The translations under genes were made by a program, and so were the position numbers. A stretch of 64,000 nt of DNA from Brevibacterium sanguinis (GTDB lineage Bacteria > Actinomycetota > Actinomycetes > Actinomycetales > Brevibacteriaceae): contig NZ_QNSB01000004.1 of assembly GCF_003315415.1 (NCBI RefSeq), positions 62,001 to 126,000 of the forward strand, given 5' to 3'. Below the pieces are notes generated by a model, which was given only the letters and a program-made list of their open reading frames with translations, ran no database searches and had not been told where the DNA came from. Below, one piece after another: positions 8,155-16,292 of this stretch (positions within the stretch are counted from its first letter, which is position 1; the number at the start of each line of letters is the position of its first letter).

Positions 8155-8706
8155 ATGACTTCGACTCAGCCTCCCGAGCAGACGACCAGCGGCCTCATCG
8201 ATGCGGAGTTCGTCCGGCGCTTCGCACCCCTCTATTCGGTCACCGAGCTCGAAGCGGAGCTGTTCGATTCGATCGGCCCCAAGACCGCCAGGCGCGAGTA
8301 CTACAAGCGCAAGGGCTTCCTCCGCGTCGCCGAGTGGAAGGCCGTCGCCGTGCTGCCCACCCTCGAATCTCTCGACCCCGACGACATCGAGTACGTCACG
8401 GCGGTGGCCCTCGACGAGGACACTCCGAACCGCCTCCGGGTGCCGTTCCTCCAGGTCCTGCCCGGGGTCGGAGTGCCGCTGGCGAGCACTCTGCTGGCCG
8501 TGGTCGATCCGAAGCGGTTCGCCATCATGGACGCCCGGGCCGTCGGCGTCCTCAACGAGTTCGCGCTCATCGACACCTCGAATCCCGCGCGCCTCGACTA
8601 CTCCACCTACCGGCGGCTCGTGAGGTCCCTGGCCAAGGGCGCCGGCTGCGGCGCGCTCGACCTCTACCGCGCGCTCATCGCCTGCTCCCGGCAGCCGCGC
8701 GGCTGA
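8155..8706 (+). CDS. Hypothetical protein with DNA-glycosylase-like helix-hairpin-helix motif
   Basis: A 183-residue soluble protein. The segment LPGVGVPLASTLLAVVDP (about residues 102-119) followed by KRFAIMDARA resembles the helix-hairpin-helix and following aspartate of the endonuclease III/OGG1 superfamily (LPGVGxxTA...D). The rest is charged and shows no iron-sulphur cluster. It could bind DNA or be an inactive relative; no function is claimed. The start is well supported by a TAGAAT box 6 nt upstream. It sits next to Nudix and Tag genes (opposite strand), both tied to repair of damaged bases. Confidence 0.75.
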   Translation: MTSTQPPEQTTSGLIDAEFVRRFAPLYSVTELEAELFDSIGPKTARREYYKRKGFLRVAEWKAVAVLPTLESLDPDDIEYVTAVALDEDTPNRLRVPFLQVLPGVGVPLASTLLAVVDPKRFAIMDARAVGVLNEFALIDTSNPARLDYSTYRRLVRSLAKGAGCGALDLYRALIACSRQPRG

Positions 8707-8715
8707 TCCGGGCCC

Positions 8716-9165
8716 TCAGGGTGAGGCGATGAGCAGTCCGGAGGCGAGCATCGCCGGCACCACCTCGACGCGGGTGAGCGGCGCGAACTGCCGCTGCGGC
8801 GTGTCCTCGGGCATCGGGTCGTAGGGGAACCAGCCGGCCTCCTCGATCTCCGCTCGGTGCCCGATGCGCTCGACGTCGAGGCCCTCGGGCACACCGCGGC
8901 AGTGGAAGACGGTGCCCACGACGCGGTGGCCCGCCTCGTTGGCGGCGGCCGCGGCGAAGGTCCCGAGCAGGTCGAGGTTCGCCGGGTCGAGGCTGAGCCC
9001 GAGCTCCTCGTTGGCCTCTCGGATGATCGTCGCCTCGGCGTCTTCCCCGGGTTCGGGCTTGCCGCCGGGAAGCATGAAGGACGTGGTGTTCGCCTTGCGC
9101 ACCATGAGCAGCTCCCGGCGCTCGGGGTGGGTGATGACAAGAGCGCTCACGTGGATGTCGTTCAT
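8716..9165 (-). CDS. Nudix hydrolase
   Basis: A 149-residue protein with a complete Nudix box at residues 35-57: G35, E41 then REANEELGL (49-57), satisfying GX5EX7REUXEEXGU. These enzymes cleave nucleoside diphosphates linked to another group, with magnesium bound by the box glutamates; substrate cannot be inferred. Its ATG has GAGAGGACACC in front and lies 9 nt after the Tag stop codon, so the two form an operon. A base-excision glycosylase with a nucleotide-pool hydrolase suggests a role in removing damaged bases or nucleotides. Confidence 0.92.
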   Translation of the reverse strand: MNDIHVSALVITHPERRELLMVRKANTTSFMLPGGKPEPGEDAEATIIREANEELGLSLDPANLDLLGTFAAAAANEAGHRVVGTVFHCRGVPEGLDVERIGHRAEIEEAGWFPYDPMPEDTPQRQFAPLTRVEVVPAMLASGLLIASP

Positions 9166-9174
9166 GGTGTCCTC

Positions 9175-9933
9175 TCAGTCCGGCCAGACGCCCGAGGCTC
9201 CGCGACGGTGGGAGCCGGCAAGGTGCGTGTCCACCATACCGATCGCCTCCATGAGGGCGTACATGGTGGTCGGACCGACGAACCGGAACCCCCTCTTCTT
9301 CAGCGCCTTCGACAGCGCCACGGACTCCGGGGCCGTCGTCGGCACCTCGGCGACGGTGAGCGGTCGCGGCGTCTCCTCGGGGCGGAAGCTCCAGATGAAC
9401 TCGGACAGTCCCCCTTCGGCCCGCAGGGCGATCGTCGCCCTCGCATTGCCGATGCACGCCTCGATCTTGCCGCGGTGGCGGATGATGCCCGGATCCTCGA
9501 GCAGCCGAGCGATGTCGTCCTCGTCGTAGGCGGCGACCGCGTCGGGGTCGAAGCCTGCGAACACCTCGCGGAAGCGCTCACGTTTGCGCAGGATCGTCAG
9601 CCAGGACAGACCCGCCTGGAAGCCCTCGAGGCTGAGCCGCTCGAACACTCCCGCCTCGTCGATCACGGGCAGACCCCACTCGGTGTCGTAGTACTCGAGC
9701 AGCAGGGGGTCGCCGTAGGCCCACGGCGTCCGGGCCAGCCCGTCGGCTCCGACGACAGCAGCCTCCGGCGCCGAGGCGGTCCCATCCGTCCCGGCCACGG
9801 TCCCATCCGTCCCGGGCACGGTCACATCCGTCCCGGTCGCTTCCGTCCCGGTCGCTTCGGGAACAGAACCACCTGTCCCCGACTGGTCGCCTGCCTTGTC
9901 CCCGGCCTGTCCGGCCCCTTGATTCCTCGCCAC
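9175..9933 (-). CDS. tag: DNA-3-methyladenine glycosylase I (Tag), zinc-site variant
   Basis: A 252-residue protein; the Tag domain begins near residue 66 after a low-complexity leader. Matches to E. coli Tag include EGFQAGLSWLTILRKRERF, GIIRHRGKIEACIGNARA and LSKALKKRGFRFVGPTT. The catalytic acid corresponds to E85 in YYDTEWG. It would excise 3-methyladenine from alkylated DNA. Of the zinc-snap ligands of E. coli Tag (Cys4, His17, His175, Cys179), the first Cys appears to be Thr/Pro, His17 is Tyr82, and the last Cys is Ser (AGSHRRG), leaving only one His. The GTG at 9933 is chosen because the frame upstream lacks family sequence. Operon with the Nudix gene. Confidence 0.9.
   Translation of the reverse strand: MARNQGAGQAGDKAGDQSGTGGSVPEATGTEATGTDVTVPGTDGTVAGTDGTASAPEAAVVGADGLARTPWAYGDPLLLEYYDTEWGLPVIDEAGVFERLSLEGFQAGLSWLTILRKRERFREVFAGFDPDAVAAYDEDDIARLLEDPGIIRHRGKIEACIGNARATIALRAEGGLSEFIWSFRPEETPRPLTVAEVPTTAPESVALSKALKKRGFRFVGPTTMYALMEAIGMVDTHLAGSHRRGASGVWPD
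9778..9840 (-). repeat. 21-bp tandem repeat, three copies, in Tag N-terminal leader
   Basis: Units at 9778-9798, 9799-9819 and 9820-9840 share GGTCCCATCCGTCCCGG, with a partial fourth at 9841. In frame it encodes the GTDGTV-type repeats ahead of the glycosylase domain. Confidence 0.88.
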
Positions 9934-10004
9934 GTGGCTACCGTACCGCGAGGCCCTGACTCGAGCAGACCGCGACGACGGGCAGCCGGTGAAGGCAGGG
10001 ACGA

Positions 10005-11387
10005 TCAGAGGGAGGCGAAGAGGAGCACGGCGGCCATGACGATGCCCGATCCGAAGAACGTCACCGAGGTGTAGCCGAGGATGTCGCGCATCTTCAGCCC
10101 CGCGATCGCGAGCACCGGCAGGGCCCAGAACGGCTGGAGCATGTTCGTCCACTGGTCGCCGTAGGCCACTGCCATGATCGCGATCGCCGGGTCGACTCCG
10201 AGCTGGTTGGCGGCGTCGAGCATGATCGGCCCCTGGACGGCGAACTGTCCGCCGCCGGAGGGGACGAAGAAGTTGACGAGGCCCGCCGACAGGAGCGCGA
10301 GCACGCCGAAGGACGCCGGGTTCGCGATGGAGACGATCGCGTCGGAGAAGACGACGATGAGTCCGGTGCCGCTCATCATCCCGAGGATGCCCGCGTAGAG
10401 CGGGAACTGGAGGAGGATCTCACCGACGTTCGACGCGGCTTCCTTCGTCAGGCGGATGAGCTCGAACGGGTTCCGCACGAGCAGGAAGATGAGCGCGAGG
10501 AACGACCAGTTGACGATGTCGAGGGTGAGTCCCCCGCCCTGGGTGAAGTGGATGACGAGGTACGCGACGAGCGCCAGTCCGACGATGAGGGTGAGGATCC
10601 GGGAGGCATCGATCCTGTCGGCGGGAGTGACGACCTCGTCGGCGCCGACGCTGAACGACTCCGACCCCACCTGCCGGGGCAGCTCGTAGACCGGGGCGTC
10701 CTTCCTCGGTGCGACGAGGAAGAAGAGCACCGCGCAGACGACGATGACCCCGACGATGCCGAGGAGGTTCCAGGTCGAGAAGATCGTCTCGCTCACCGGC
10801 ACGACCGTGCCCCCGAGGGACTCCGAGAGGAACGAGTCCGGAGTGGCGGCCGTCAGCGGACCTGACCCCGAATAGCCCATGTGCCAGACGACGAACCCGG
10901 AGTAGCCCGCGGCGACGAGCAGCGGGAAGTGGACCTTGAGACCGCGTTCCCTCGCCTGCACCGCGATCTCCCTGGCCAGGAGGGCACCGACGACGAGGCC
11001 GAGGCCCCACGTGATGAGGCTGGCGAGCGCCGCGACGACGAAGACGAAGACGTAGGCGAAGGCTGCGCTGCCGGGGACCCGGGCCAAGGCAGAGAGCAGT
11101 CGGCGCACCGGGCCGGTGTTGGCGAGCATGTGCCCGAGCAGCAGGATCAGGGCCATCTGCGTCATGAACTCGAGGAGGCCCGACAGCCCCTCGCCCCATC
11201 CGGCGACGACCTCGACGGGGGTCGCGTCGGTGAGGATGAACGCGAGGATCGCCACGATGAGGGTGAGGACGATGGCGAAGGTCAGCGCGGAGGGGATCCA
11301 GCGCTCGAGGACACGGTTGAATGGCCGCATGAAGCCCTGTGAGGCGGCGGCGTTGATCTCGGTTGCGATCGACTGCTCTGACGACAT
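10005..11387 (-). CDS. AtoE-family short-chain fatty acid transporter
   Basis: A 460-residue membrane protein with about 12 helices. RVLERWIPSALTFAIVLT at the N-terminus, GYSGFVVWHMGYSGSGPL, and FFVPSGGGQFAVQGPIM are hallmark segments of the AtoE/TIGR00366 family, which imports acetoacetate, butyrate and related acids across the cytoplasmic membrane. The ATG is preceded by CGGAGGTTTCGCC, a clear ribosome-binding site. Followed downstream by tag, upstream by an aldehyde dehydrogenase on the same strand, about 145 nt away. Fits with the acyl-CoA genes found further along. Confidence 0.92.
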   Translation of the reverse strand: MSSEQSIATEINAAASQGFMRPFNRVLERWIPSALTFAIVLTLIVAILAFILTDATPVEVVAGWGEGLSGLLEFMTQMALILLLGHMLANTGPVRRLLSALARVPGSAAFAYVFVFVVAALASLITWGLGLVVGALLAREIAVQARERGLKVHFPLLVAAGYSGFVVWHMGYSGSGPLTAATPDSFLSESLGGTVVPVSETIFSTWNLLGIVGVIVVCAVLFFLVAPRKDAPVYELPRQVGSESFSVGADEVVTPADRIDASRILTLIVGLALVAYLVIHFTQGGGLTLDIVNWSFLALIFLLVRNPFELIRLTKEAASNVGEILLQFPLYAGILGMMSGTGLIVVFSDAIVSIANPASFGVLALLSAGLVNFFVPSGGGQFAVQGPIMLDAANQLGVDPAIAIMAVAYGDQWTNMLQPFWALPVLAIAGLKMRDILGYTSVTFFGSGIVMAAVLLFASL

Positions 11388-11532
11388 GGCGAAACCTCCG
11401 ATTGAGAGTTTGCTGAGTGTTCGTTCAGACTAGCCAGAGAAGCGACGCCGGTGCGCGAAGAGGAGGGCCTCCGAGCACCAGGATGCTTGTGCGCGGAGAC
11501 CCTCCGTGAGAAGGTCGCTCAGGCGTTGAGCG

Positions 11533-12915
11533 TCAGATGTCCTTCTTGAACACCATCTGCTTGTTGACGAACTCGTCCATCGCCAGCGGACCGAGCTCAC
11601 GTCCGACTCCGGAGCGCTTGACCCCGCCGAAGGGCAGGTACTCGCGCGAGCCCTCCGGGGTGTTGATGAAGACCATGCCGGCCTCGATCAGGTCGGCGAC
11701 GCGTTCGGCGCGCTGGGCGTCGGTGGAGAAGACCGCCGCGCCGAGACCGAACGGGGTGTCGTTGGCGAGCTCGACGGCCTCCTCCTCACTGCTCGCGCGA
11801 TAGACGATGACGGCGGGACCGAACAGCTCCTCGTAGTAGCCGCGCATCCCCTTCTCGACATCGGCGAGGACGACGGGTTCGACGAATGCCCCGTCGCCGT
11901 CGTACCGCTTCCCTCCCGCGAGCAGGGTCGCGCCCTGGCTGACCGTGTCGTTGACCTGCTCGATGAAGCGCTCGGCCGCCGCGGTCGAGGACAGCGGGCT
12001 GAGCCGGGAGTCCTCCGCGCGAGGGTCGGCGGGGGTGATCGCCCTGGCCGCCTCGGTGATCGAGGACAGGAACTCGTCGTAGACATCGTCCATGACGATC
12101 ATCCGCTTCGGGGAGTTGCAGGCCTGTCCCGTGTTGCCCATCCGGGTGGCGAAGAACGTCTTCGCGCTCTTCTCCACATCGTCGGTGTCGAGGAGGATGT
12201 AGGGGTCGGAGCCGCCGAGCTCGAGGACGACCTTCTTGAGGTTCTTCCCCGCCTCCGCGGCGACCGCGGCGCCGGCCCTCTCCGAACCGGTCAGCGACAC
12301 CCCGTGGTTGCGGGGATCGGGGAGGATGATGTCGGCGACCTGCTCGTTGCTCGCGTAGATGTTGATGTACGCGCCCTCGGGCAGCCCCGCCTCGACGAAG
12401 ATGTCCTCCATGATCTGCGCCGAGCGCGGGCACTGCGGAGCATGCTTGAGCAGGATCGTGTTGCCGAGCGCGAGGTTGGGCGCGGCGAACCGGGCGACCT
12501 GGTAGTACGGGAAGTTCCACGGCATGATCCCGAGGATCGACCCGACCGGCTTGCGCCGGATCCAGGCGGTGCCGTCCTCGGGCCCGCGCAGGGGCTCGTC
12601 GGCGAGGAACGCCTCGGCGTTGTCGGCGAAGTACCGGTAGATCCGGGAGCACAGGGCGACCTCGCCCTTGCCCTCGGGGATCGCCTTGCCCATCTCGGTG
12701 CGGATCACCGCGGCGAGCTCCTCGGCGCGGTCGGCGTAGATCTCGGCCACGCGGGTGAGCACGGCGGTCCGCTCGCCCACGGGGGTGCGGCTCCACTCGG
12801 TGAACGTCGTCGCCGAACGGTCGATGGCGGCGAGGATGTCGGCATCCGTGGCGGTGGGGAACTCCTCCTCGACCTCTCCGGTCGCCGGGTCGGTCACGCG
12901 GTACAGGGTGGTCAT
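11533..12915 (-). CDS. Aldehyde dehydrogenase, succinate-semialdehyde dehydrogenase-like
   Basis: A 460-residue NAD(P)-dependent aldehyde dehydrogenase with PWNFPYYQVARFAAPNLALG (132-151), the general-base Glu232 in VLELGGSDP and nucleophile Cys266 in GNTGQACNSPKR. The PYYQ and ACNSPKR signatures resemble the YneI/Sad short succinate-semialdehyde dehydrogenases, about 460 residues, so oxidation of succinic or another semialdehyde is likely. The ATG at 12915 has AGAAGAGGC upstream. The frame continues open upstream through an 18-bp direct repeat, but those residues have no family match. Confidence 0.9.
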   Translation of the reverse strand: MTTLYRVTDPATGEVEEEFPTATDADILAAIDRSATTFTEWSRTPVGERTAVLTRVAEIYADRAEELAAVIRTEMGKAIPEGKGEVALCSRIYRYFADNAEAFLADEPLRGPEDGTAWIRRKPVGSILGIMPWNFPYYQVARFAAPNLALGNTILLKHAPQCPRSAQIMEDIFVEAGLPEGAYINIYASNEQVADIILPDPRNHGVSLTGSERAGAAVAAEAGKNLKKVVLELGGSDPYILLDTDDVEKSAKTFFATRMGNTGQACNSPKRMIVMDDVYDEFLSSITEAARAITPADPRAEDSRLSPLSSTAAAERFIEQVNDTVSQGATLLAGGKRYDGDGAFVEPVVLADVEKGMRGYYEELFGPAVIVYRASSEEEAVELANDTPFGLGAAVFSTDAQRAERVADLIEAGMVFINTPEGSREYLPFGGVKRSGVGRELGPLAMDEFVNKQMVFKKDI

Positions 12916-12930
12916 TGCTGCCTCTTCTCT

Positions 12931-12980
12931 GCTCGTCGGGATGGATCTGCTCGTCGGGATGGATCTGCTCGTTCGATGGA
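12931..12980. repeat. 18-bp direct repeats upstream of aldehyde dehydrogenase
   Basis: GCTCGTCGGGATGGATCT occurs at 12931-12948 and 12949-12966, with a third truncated copy at 12967-12980. The array starts 16 nt before the dehydrogenase ATG, so it lies in its leader or promoter. Confidence 0.9.
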
Positions 12981-13147
12981 ACTGCGGGTCGGACGCCTCG
13001 AGCGCCGGGGCCCGGGCATCCGAGGACACGTCCGAGCACCGAGGCTCGGGCCCGTGGCGCTGCACACGGTCCACGCTATGACCCAACCGCCGCGACGGCA
13101 ATTCCCCTCGGCCGCCGCCGTCCCCGGGCGGTCGCCGCATTCGCTGT

Positions 13148-13153
13148 TACGGT
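13148..13153 (+). promoter_or_regulatory. -10 box TACGGT, leaderless start
   Basis: TACGGT then 6 nt then the ATG at 13160, the same spacing as at other leaderless candidates here. Confidence 0.5.
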
Positions 13154-13159
13154 GGTGGC

Positions 13160-13513
13160 ATGCCCAGCCTGACAGAGCTCGTCCAGCGCTACTACTCCAC
13201 CGTCGACGCCGGTGACCCGGGCGCCACCTCGGCGCTGTTCGCCTCCGATGCCCGCTACGACCGTCCGGGATATCCGACGATGGTCGGCGAGCAGATCACC
13301 GAGTTCTACCACGGCGAGCGGGTCATCGAGTCCGGCGCCCACTCCCTCACCGAGATCCTCGTCGAGGGCGACCGCGCCGCGACCCGCGGAACGTTCAAGG
13401 GCCGGCTGAAGAACGGCACCGAGGTGAGCGTCGGGTTCGCCGACTTCTTCCTCTTCGACGTCTCCGGGCTCATCGTCGAACGCACCACCTACTTCTACCG
13501 CGGCGCTGTGTGA
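13160..13513 (+). CDS. NTF2-like/SnoaL-like small protein
   Basis: A 117-residue protein fitting the cone-shaped NTF2-like fold: an N-terminal helix (LTELVQRYYSTVDAGDPGAT), then the loop YDRPGYPTMVGEQITEFYHG and strands ending in VERTTYFYRGAV. Members act as small isomerases, hydrolases or binding proteins; no specific active site is assignable. The start is supported by a TACGGT box 6 nt upstream. Divergent from the aldehyde dehydrogenase, with the 18-bp repeats between them. Confidence 0.8.
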   Translation: MPSLTELVQRYYSTVDAGDPGATSALFASDARYDRPGYPTMVGEQITEFYHGERVIESGAHSLTEILVEGDRAATRGTFKGRLKNGTEVSVGFADFFLFDVSGLIVERTTYFYRGAV

Positions 13514-13726
13514 GGCACTGGGCTCCCCCTCCTCATAGGGCAAGGTCACTGACCGAATGGTAGCGTTTGGCCGGTCAGCCTGGCAGGGCCGGAACCCGGG
13601 CAAGAGAAATTGCTTGCTCACTTGCCCTCAATGGGGTTTAGTCTGGAGACAGATCATCCTCACCCGAGGATTGGTCCTTCTCACCGGACCCGGTTGCTGC
13701 CGGAGTACAGAGAAAGGAGCAACATC

Positions 13727-14005
13727 ATGGTCATCATTGGTTGGATCGTTGTCGGACTCCTCGCTGGAGCGCTGGCCAAGCTCATCCTTCCCGGCGAACA
13801 GGGAGGTGGGTGGATCGCCACGATCATCCTCGGCGTCATCGGCGCCTTTGTGGGTGGTCTGCTCTTCGGTCTCTTCGGAGGCAAGGGCATCGGTGCCACG
13901 TTCAGTGATCCGTGGGATTGGGGTTCGTTCTTCGTCGCGGTCATCGGAGCGATCGTCTTCGCGTTCATCTGGGGACTCATCACGAAGAACCGGACTCGCG
14001 CCTGA
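13727..14005 (+). CDS. GlsB/YeaQ/YmgE family stress-response membrane protein
   Basis: A 92-residue, three-helix membrane protein: IIGWIVVGLLAGALAKLILP, then GWIATIILGVIGAFVGGLL and a C-terminal helix ending ITKNRTRA. This is the transglycosylase-associated-protein family (PF04226), small envelope proteins induced by general stress in many bacteria; molecular role is unsettled. AAAGGAG stands 7-8 nt before the ATG at 13727; an in-frame start at 13610 lacks support. A strong hairpin terminator follows 53 nt downstream. Confidence 0.9.
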   Translation: MVIIGWIVVGLLAGALAKLILPGEQGGGWIATIILGVIGAFVGGLLFGLFGGKGIGATFSDPWDWGSFFVAVIGAIVFAFIWGLITKNRTRA

Positions 14006-14057
14006 TCTGCTGACGCGTTCGTGAGCCGCCGCTCGACCGGCGGCCGCGGATCAGGGG

Positions 14058-14092
14058 AACCGGCCGGGAGTGGACTGCACTCCCGGCCGGTT
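14058..14092 (+). terminator. Intrinsic terminator hairpin after GlsB-like gene
   Basis: Perfect 14-bp stem AACCGGCCGGGAGT (14058-14071) with ACTCCCGGCCGGTT (14079-14092), loop GGACTGC, followed by TTCTTCG-type sequence without a long T-run. May also serve the minus-strand genes arriving from the right. Confidence 0.85.
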
Positions 14093-14107
14093 CTTCGTGT
14101 GCGCGGC

Positions 14108-14244
14108 TCAGGCGGTGACGTTGGCGCTGTTGCCGCCGGTGACCGCGACGCTCGTGCCGCTGATCATCCGCGCCTCCTCGGAGGCCAGGAACACCGCGGC
14201 CGGCGCGACTTCGTCCGGGTCGATCCATGGTGCGCCCAGTGCCT
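14108..14244 (-). pseudogene. C-terminal remnant of a short-chain dehydrogenase/reductase
   Basis: Translated on the minus strand and ending at a TGA (14108-14110), this stretch reads ALGAPWIDPDEVAPAAVFLA then SEEARMISGTSVAVTGGNSA and NVTA. The pattern (W-I-D-P-x-D-V-A-x-A-V-x-F-L-A-S, then ITGTxxxVxGG) is the standard last 45 residues of an SDR enzyme. Nothing resembling the Rossmann N-terminus (TGxxxGxG) or YxxxK is present; instead the reading frame runs into the end of the 3-hydroxyacyl-CoA dehydrogenase gene, whose stop overlaps it in another frame. I infer a deletion that removed most of an SDR gene once located here. Confidence 0.8.
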
Positions 14245-15158
14245 CAGGGCTCCTGGCTGCGCGCGTGGAGCACCGCCCGCTGGATCCGGTCGCGCGCCTC
14301 GGCGGCTTCCCGGCTCGGCCGCGGACCGTAGGCGTCCTCCACCTGCGCGACGATCTCGTCGATGTCGACGGTGTCGGCCGGCAGGTCGTCGATGGCGGCG
14401 AACGCCGGGCCGATGTGGTCGAGGAACCCGCGGATGCCCGCCTCTCCCCCGCCGAGGTGCATGCCCTCGAACAGCCCGACCGCCGACCAGCGCAGCCCCA
14501 GGGAGTTCCGCATCACCTCGTCGAGTTCCCCGGCGGTGATGACTCCGTTGCCGACCAGGGAGATCGCCTCCTTCATCAGCGCATTCTGGAGCCGGTTGCC
14601 GACGAATCCGCGCACCTCGCGGCCGAGCACGACGGGCCTGCGTCCGCAGCTGCGATAGAACCCGACGGCCGCCTCGACGACCGCGGGATCGGTGTGCACG
14701 GAGGGCACCACCTCGACGAGGGGCATGAGATGGGGCGGGTTGAAAGGGTGGCCGACGATGACGCGGCGGGCCGCGGACGCGGGCAGTCCCGCGGCGATCG
14801 CCGAGGCGGGGATCGTCGACGAGGAGGTCGCGAGGACCGCGTCATCGGGGGCGTGGTCGGCGATGCGGGCGAAGAGCTCAGTCTTCCGCTCGGGGTCCTC
14901 GGGGCCGGATTCCTGGACGAAGCGGGCACCGGCGACCGCCGCCTCGACGGTCTCGGCGAGCTCGATGACCCCGATCCGGTCCGCCTCGAGGTCCTCGGCG
15001 GCGGCATCGGCACTGACGTCGGCCTGGAGGGAGGCGACCACCTCGGCGAGATCATCACGGGGATCGTGGACCCGCACCGCGTACCCCGAGCGGGCGAACA
15101 GCCACGCGAACGAGCGACCGATGGTTCCGGCTCCGACGACGGCGACAGTGAGGCTCAT
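14244..15158 (-). CDS. 3-hydroxyacyl-CoA dehydrogenase family protein
   Basis: A 304-residue NAD-dependent dehydrogenase. The Rossmann motif VVGAGTIGRSFA is at residues 7-18; SSSTIPASAIA and IVGHPFNPPHLMPLVEVVPS contain the catalytic region with the His of the His-Glu pair, and GFVGNRLQNALMKEA begins the C-terminal helical domain. The HPFNPPHLMPLVEVV form is shared with lambda-crystallin/L-carnitine dehydrogenase-like members, so the substrate may be a 3-hydroxy acid rather than an acyl-CoA. An ATG at 15158 lies 7 nt after a TAGCCT box, suggesting a leaderless start. Divergent from a GNAT-like gene. Confidence 0.88.
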   Translation of the reverse strand: MSLTVAVVGAGTIGRSFAWLFARSGYAVRVHDPRDDLAEVVASLQADVSADAAAEDLEADRIGVIELAETVEAAVAGARFVQESGPEDPERKTELFARIADHAPDDAVLATSSSTIPASAIAAGLPASAARRVIVGHPFNPPHLMPLVEVVPSVHTDPAVVEAAVGFYRSCGRRPVVLGREVRGFVGNRLQNALMKEAISLVGNGVITAGELDEVMRNSLGLRWSAVGLFEGMHLGGGEAGIRGFLDHIGPAFAAIDDLPADTVDIDEIVAQVEDAYGPRPSREAAEARDRIQRAVLHARSQEP

Positions 15159-15165
15159 ACCGTCC

Positions 15166-15171
15166 AGGCTA
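15166..15171 (-). promoter_or_regulatory. -10 box TAGCCT, leaderless start
   Basis: Read on the minus strand: TAGCCT, 7 nt, ATG at 15158. Confidence 0.45.
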
Positions 15172-15249
15172 TACCGCGACCACCCCCGCCCGGACCAGGA
15201 TGAGAATTTCTCACCCGGCAGCGCGGTCACCGGGGCTTCTGGTGGCACA

Positions 15250-16119
15250 ATGTCGTACATGAAACCGCTCGAGGGACTGAGGACAGTCGATTCGGAGATC
15301 ATCGCCCTGGCCGAGGACGAGTACGCGGCCGCGGCCGAGACCGCCGGCATCGAAGTGCGCGAGATCCACACGGCCGCCGAGGCGGCGGAGGCGTCCCTGC
15401 TCCTCGACGAGGTGTGGAGCGTGGACGAGACGGGGACGAACGTCTTCGAACCGAGCCTGATCATCGCCCTCGCCCATTCGGGCAACTATGCCTCGGCCGC
15501 GTACAGCCTGGACACCGGCGAGATGACCGGTGTGACCGTCGGATTCTTCGGCCAGCCGCTGGGCACCCTCATGCACTCGCACATCGCCGGTGTGCGCCAT
15601 CAGAACATCGGTCGTGGGGCCGGTTCCGCGATGAAGCTCCACCAGCGGCTGTGGTGCCTCAACCTCGGACTGACCGAGATGACGTGGACCTTCGATCCCC
15701 TCATCGCCCGCAACGCCTACTTCAACTTCCAGCGCCTGGGCGTGCGCATGGTCGACTACCTCGAGGACTTCTACGGGCAGATGCGCGACGGGGTCAACTC
15801 GGGCCAGGCCAGCGACCGGATGCTCGTGTCCTGGCAGCTCGACCGACCGGCCCGGATCCCGCCGGTCTCCGCCGACGGCGCGTTCGAGTGCCTCCGCGCC
15901 GACGCCCACGGTGAGCCGCTCGTCTGCGAGGTTCCCAAGGAGGCCACGGCCGTCACCCTCGACATCCCCTCCGACATCGAGGCCCTGCGGGGTCAGGACG
16001 CGGAGCTGGCGGGCCGGTGGCGGTTCGCACTGCGCGATTCGCTCACGGCCCTCGTGGCCGACGGCTGGGTCCTCGACACCTGCCTCAAGGGCGGCACGTA
16101 CCTGCTCCACCACCCCTGA
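15250..16119 (+). CDS. Predicted GNAT-superfamily acetyltransferase (COG3375-like)
   Basis: A 289-residue soluble protein. The core VTVGFFGQPLGTLMHSHIAG, VRHQNIGRGAGSAMKLHQRL and TEMTWTFDPLIARNAYFNFQ follows GNAT order: strand 4, the acetyl-CoA-binding loop (here QNIGRGAG, a variant of Q/RxxGxG/A) and the region near strand 6. FDPLxxxNAxxNxxRLG is characteristic of COG3375 proteins, whose substrates are unknown. ATG codons at 15250 and 15259 are in frame; neither has a strong ribosome-binding site. Divergent from the 3-hydroxyacyl-CoA dehydrogenase, so both may share control. Confidence 0.82.
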   Translation: MSYMKPLEGLRTVDSEIIALAEDEYAAAAETAGIEVREIHTAAEAAEASLLLDEVWSVDETGTNVFEPSLIIALAHSGNYASAAYSLDTGEMTGVTVGFFGQPLGTLMHSHIAGVRHQNIGRGAGSAMKLHQRLWCLNLGLTEMTWTFDPLIARNAYFNFQRLGVRMVDYLEDFYGQMRDGVNSGQASDRMLVSWQLDRPARIPPVSADGAFECLRADAHGEPLVCEVPKEATAVTLDIPSDIEALRGQDAELAGRWRFALRDSLTALVADGWVLDTCLKGGTYLLHHP

Positions 16120-16292
16120 GATCCGTCCTGGCCGACAGCTCATCCCGGGGTGACTAGGCAATCCGGGCAGAGTTCTCCTGCCGGAGCCAACCGGTGCTGC
16201 ACGCCTTCGGGGCTGCGCGGCACTGGTGTGCTCCAGGCTGTGGATTCGAGAGTGGTTTCCACAGGGACGAGTCAGGTCTTCACTGAAGCGCG

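Noticed and set aside
9934-10004. Extension of the Tag protein to 325 residues
   Set aside because: The open frame continues upstream of 9933 into the AtoE gene region on another frame, and the extra residues have no glycosylase similarity.
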